The notes beneath the pieces are model-generated. The model had not been told where the DNA came from and made no database searches. It saw nothing but the letters and a program-made list of their open reading frames with translations. Shown here one piece after another: positions 61,146 to 64,000 of a stretch of DNA of 64,000 bases. Positions within the stretch are counted from its first letter, which is position 1, and each line of letters opens with the position of its first letter. The position numbers and the translations under genes are program-made. The DNA is from Archegozetes longisetosus (taxonomy: Eukaryota; Arthropoda; Arachnida; Sarcoptiformes; Trhypochthoniidae). Location: positions 4,884,242-4,948,241 of the forward strand of contig JAEMBT020000009.1 of NCBI GenBank assembly GCA_018873245.2. Direction: 5' to 3'.

Positions 61146-61686
61146 TTTTTCTTTTATAAACTTTATCTTAGGCACACTATAAAACATATATCAAAACATT
61201 AGCCGCCAATGCGTTACGTAATATATATTTTTTGCAATTTAAATTTTCCGAAATTACATACATTACTGATTGAATAAGCAAACAATTAAAAGTGCTTCGT
61301 GGCGTCGAGTTATATGATTTGAGACATCCATGGCTCGGGCTCGATATTTTTGTTTTGCAATTTTTTAATCTCTTAAACTTTAATTAGTTTTCTAGACAGC
61401 TACAAACTCTTTCCCATAATTGCTTTAATTTTTTGTTTGGAGTTGTCTAGAAAAGTAATTAAAAAAGTTTAAGAGATTAAAAAATTGCAAAACAGAAAAT
61501 ATCGGGTCCGAGCCATGGATGTCTCAAATCATATACCTCTGCGCCACGAAGCACTTTCAATTGTTTGCTTATTCAATCAGTAATATATGTAATTTCGGAA
61601 AATTTAAATATTACGTAACTCAATGGTGGCTAATTTTTTGATATACGTTTTATAGTGTGCTTAAGATTAAGTTTATAAAAAGAAAA
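61146..61686. mobile_element. near-perfect palindromic foldback with tRNA-like arms
   Basis: Two arms of about 260 bp are close to perfect inverted copies around a centre at about 61415, sharing GGCACACTATAAAAC, GCCATGGATGTCTCAAATCAT and TTTAAGAGATTAAAAAATTG. Each arm contains GCTTCGTGGCG followed by a degenerate B-box-like GGCTCGATAT at tRNA-like distance. Related to the arms of 43838-46806. No coding capacity. Confidence 0.85.
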
Positions 61687-61768
61687 GGAGAGTCCCGCGG
61701 CCCCATAGACCTCGGCCCCCAACCTCCGATTTTGTTTATATTTATTAAACTGATAAAGAGGCCAAAAT

Positions 61769-62478
61769 TTAGGTAAGACTTTAGATTACGACCCAGGCGA
61801 TATTTTGATGAAGTTGAGATATATGAGATTACTCGACAAGTGATGACGTAATATGTAGATGTGAATCAACGGAAGCGCTCCCTAGCGGCGAAAACAGGAA
61901 AAGGCTGAAATGTGAAAAAACCTTATATAAAGCACGTAAGTACGGTAAAACATTATCAATGTAATGTCCCCGACGCTGAAGAAAGCTGAAAAAAGTAAAT
62001 AAGCTAAGCTAAGCTAACCTAACCTAATTTTACACAATCTGACCTCTCCTGATTTCACCTCATTTTTCCCGATCTTACTCAACTCGACAGAACTACACTT
62101 CACTTTTCAACTTGCTACTTGTTTTCAAAAACTATCTCTCATTCAGTTTTCATCATATCTTGGTCGAGAGCATAACTTGAGAGCGAGGACAATTTTCTCA
62201 TTCAAGTATCTCCGCCAGATAACGCTGTTCTTTTTTCACACTCATTACAGAGGCTTCACGTTTTGTCACAGAGTACATATTTAAATCTTATGAAGATCCG
62301 AAGCAGTAACGATAAATTTTTAGCTCACACGTATTTTTCCTAGCATTGAAAGTTTTCCGCTCGAGGGCGTTCCACTGATTCACATGTGTATATTTTGTAA
62401 GCACTCATCGAGTACTATAACATATCTCAATTTCATCAAAATATCGCGTGGGTCGTAATCTAAAGTCTAGCCAAAATT
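61769..62478. mobile_element. foldback element next to 61146-61686
   Basis: The left arm (61769-61900) and right arm (62340-62478) are inverted copies, sharing GACTTTAGATTACGACCCA, CGATATTTTGATGAA and ATGTGAATCA. The middle has a few CTAAG/CCTAA units (about 62003-62028) and no gene. Confidence 0.75.
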
Positions 62479-63209
62479 AATGATAGTTTCTGCTTATGAC
62501 CTTGAGCTTCAACCTATATTATTTATACTAGAAATTCTCAAAGCTCAAAAATTCAAAATTCAATTACAAGAAACCCATTGAATATTTTTGAAAAAATTTC
62601 TTCACTAAAAATATCAGTATAATCAATAGTTTTTACCACCAAAATATAAAGCTTATTGATTCAGAGATTAAAATTTTATAATGAAAAAAGTTTTTCAAAC
62701 ATTCTTTAAAATATGATGCCCTAAAAGGCCCAAACAAAAAATCAAAGAATTCGTAAGATCTAATCGTGAACTTTATTTTTATTCAAAGATCGGGTTGAGT
62801 CTTTTGGGGCGACATAGTTAAAAAGACGAAAATTTCTCAATAATATTTCAAGTCGTTTTTATGTAGACGAATGTTTAAAATATTTTTAAGATTAATCTTT
62901 ACTCAAAATCTTATTCAACAAGGTTTCTGTCAAAGTAACACTGATCATTCTCTTGTAATGAATGTTTGAACGTCTAAACCCTGAAAATTCAACAATACAT
63001 TGTAGACTTTGACATCAAAATTAATACACAAACTACTTCTGATTTTGATCTGATTCAATTAGATGAAATTCATAATAGTCGAAGTTTCCAAAAATTAGAC
63101 TGATTTTATTGTTCTATAAAAAAGTTAGTTTATACATATCTGAGGGACCAATATCACTTAGGAACAATTCTTTCAAATTTGTGACGATCTCTTTCGATAG
63201 TCCATTGTT

Positions 63210-63310
63210 AGTATGAATCCTAACACAATTAATAATAGAAATCAAAATAATATTTCTATGATTTGACTTCTAATGTTTCTCCACCTCCACCTGATAATCT
63301 CGTCACTTAA
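63210..63310 (+). pseudogene. detached C-terminal coding fragment of second receptor
   Basis: Matches the last 34 codons of the first receptor (15299-15400), with shared AATCAAAATAATATTTC and a final TAA at 63308-63310. A one-base loss near 63258 shifts the frame, so it no longer encodes the ancestral end even if reached. It is the cut-off end of the second receptor, decaying after the 61117-63209 insertion. Confidence 0.85.
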
Positions 63311-64000
63311 ATCAATTTATGTGAACATAATATAAAACTCTCAGTCTAGTTTACAAAGTCCTAATTGTTTATGATGCTTTTATTGCAATTCTGATTGTGA
63401 TTATAAAATATGTTTAGTTCATTTTTCAGTCGCTTGAATGTAAAATTTGTTTAGCGTTCTACTCAATTTTATAAAACCTATAATATAAAGCTTTAATTGT
63501 GATATCTTATAAATATTTTTTGTTTTTAAAAATGAAATTTGATATAGATCTTAAATATTAATTATTCGACTAATAAATGAAAACTTAAATCAAGACTTAT
63601 TGATAAATAGAAAAATCACACAAATTTAATTTGACTTAATATCAGCTAATAATAAATGTTTGTATTGATCAAAACTTAAAAGTAAATTCTTTACTGATTC
63701 ATATTTACCACTAAATGGAAGAATAATAGCTATGTACCCATCAGACCATGTCTAAAACCACAAAAATAATCCATAAAATTTCTTATAGGTATTAATTAAG
63801 TGATAAACGCCTACTTATTCAGTCAAAATATTGCAATTACCTATTGATCTATGAATGACTTTAACAACAGTGCCATTAATACACGCCTGGATATCATATA
63901 CTTTGCAGTCATCAGTTTCATTATAACAGATTCGGGACTAACTTTCTGTCCACCCCTTATATCAAAATCATTAATTAATTTAAATCAATAATACAGGGTT
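63311..64000 (+). other. 3' flank of second receptor unit
   Basis: Aligns with 15401-16130 after the first gene. No gene is seen, and the window ends inside the homology. Confidence 0.7.

Larger units (their letters stand above)
61117..63209. mobile_element. 2.1 kb composite insertion in receptor last exon
   Basis: The coding sequence aligned to the first gene stops at about 61116 and resumes at about 63210. The inserted block holds two foldback elements (61146-61686 and 61769-62478) and about 700 bp (62480-63209) with no recognised feature. It supplies the last codons and the stop at 61141-61143. Confidence 0.85.
43027..64000. repeat. duplication unit C (second receptor gene and flanks)
   Basis: Aligns in order with unit A (2430-16130) over its full length and reaches the window end in the 3' flank (63311-64000 with 15400-16130). 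It is longer than unit A because of insertions at 43838-46806, about 50060-51050, 55828-57689 and 61117-63209. Confidence 0.85.

Noticed and set aside
62003..62028. Interstitial telomere repeat (CCTAA, the complement of the arthropod TTAGG)
   Set aside because: Only about two true CCTAA units plus GCTAA variants inside a foldback; too short to mean anything.

Overview
This is nuclear DNA of an animal. It is AT-rich, genes are split by short GT-AG introns, and about twenty foldback or terminal-inverted-repeat elements are visible. The introns of the two large genes are mostly 50-300 bp, and the receptor family is an invertebrate-type VEGF/PDGF receptor. An arthropod, possibly a mite or another chelicerate, is my best guess, but the sequence does not fix the species. 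Layout: (1) 1-2.4 kb holds one MITE and no gene. (2) 2.4-16.2 kb is duplication unit A, a receptor tyrosine kinase gene on the + strand (17 recognised coding exons, 7186-15400) with its flanks. (3) 16.2-17.06 kb is a truncated third copy of the unit's 5' flank. (4) 17-43 kb is an intervening block with a decayed G-patch gene (+), a 5.3 kb single-exon ankyrin-repeat gene (-, 25785-31118) and many foldback elements. One of these has inverted arms made of a short repeat with the core ATGTCGCC. (5) 43.0-64.0 kb is unit C, a second full copy of the receptor gene (49711-61143) with the same 17-exon structure. Unit C carries a Tigger-like transposon nested in a foldback, a hAT transposon inside an intron, and a 2.1 kb insertion that cut off the original C-terminus. 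How the genes work: each receptor copy has seven Ig-like domains (the fourth lacks the Ig cysteines), one membrane segment, a kinase split by an insert of roughly 110 residues, and a tail with YxxM motifs that would recruit PI3-kinase. This matches the PVR/VEGFR class. Exon lengths are identical in 11 of 17 exons and differ by multiples of three in the rest. All kinase landmarks are kept in both copies, so both look functional. The ankyrin gene is unrelated to them. Its lack of introns, a furin-like RSRR site and its C-terminal region suggest kinship with latrotoxin-type or endosymbiont ankyrin proteins, which I could not test. Because the two units are paralogous, insertions present in one and absent from the other show exact element ends and target-site duplications.
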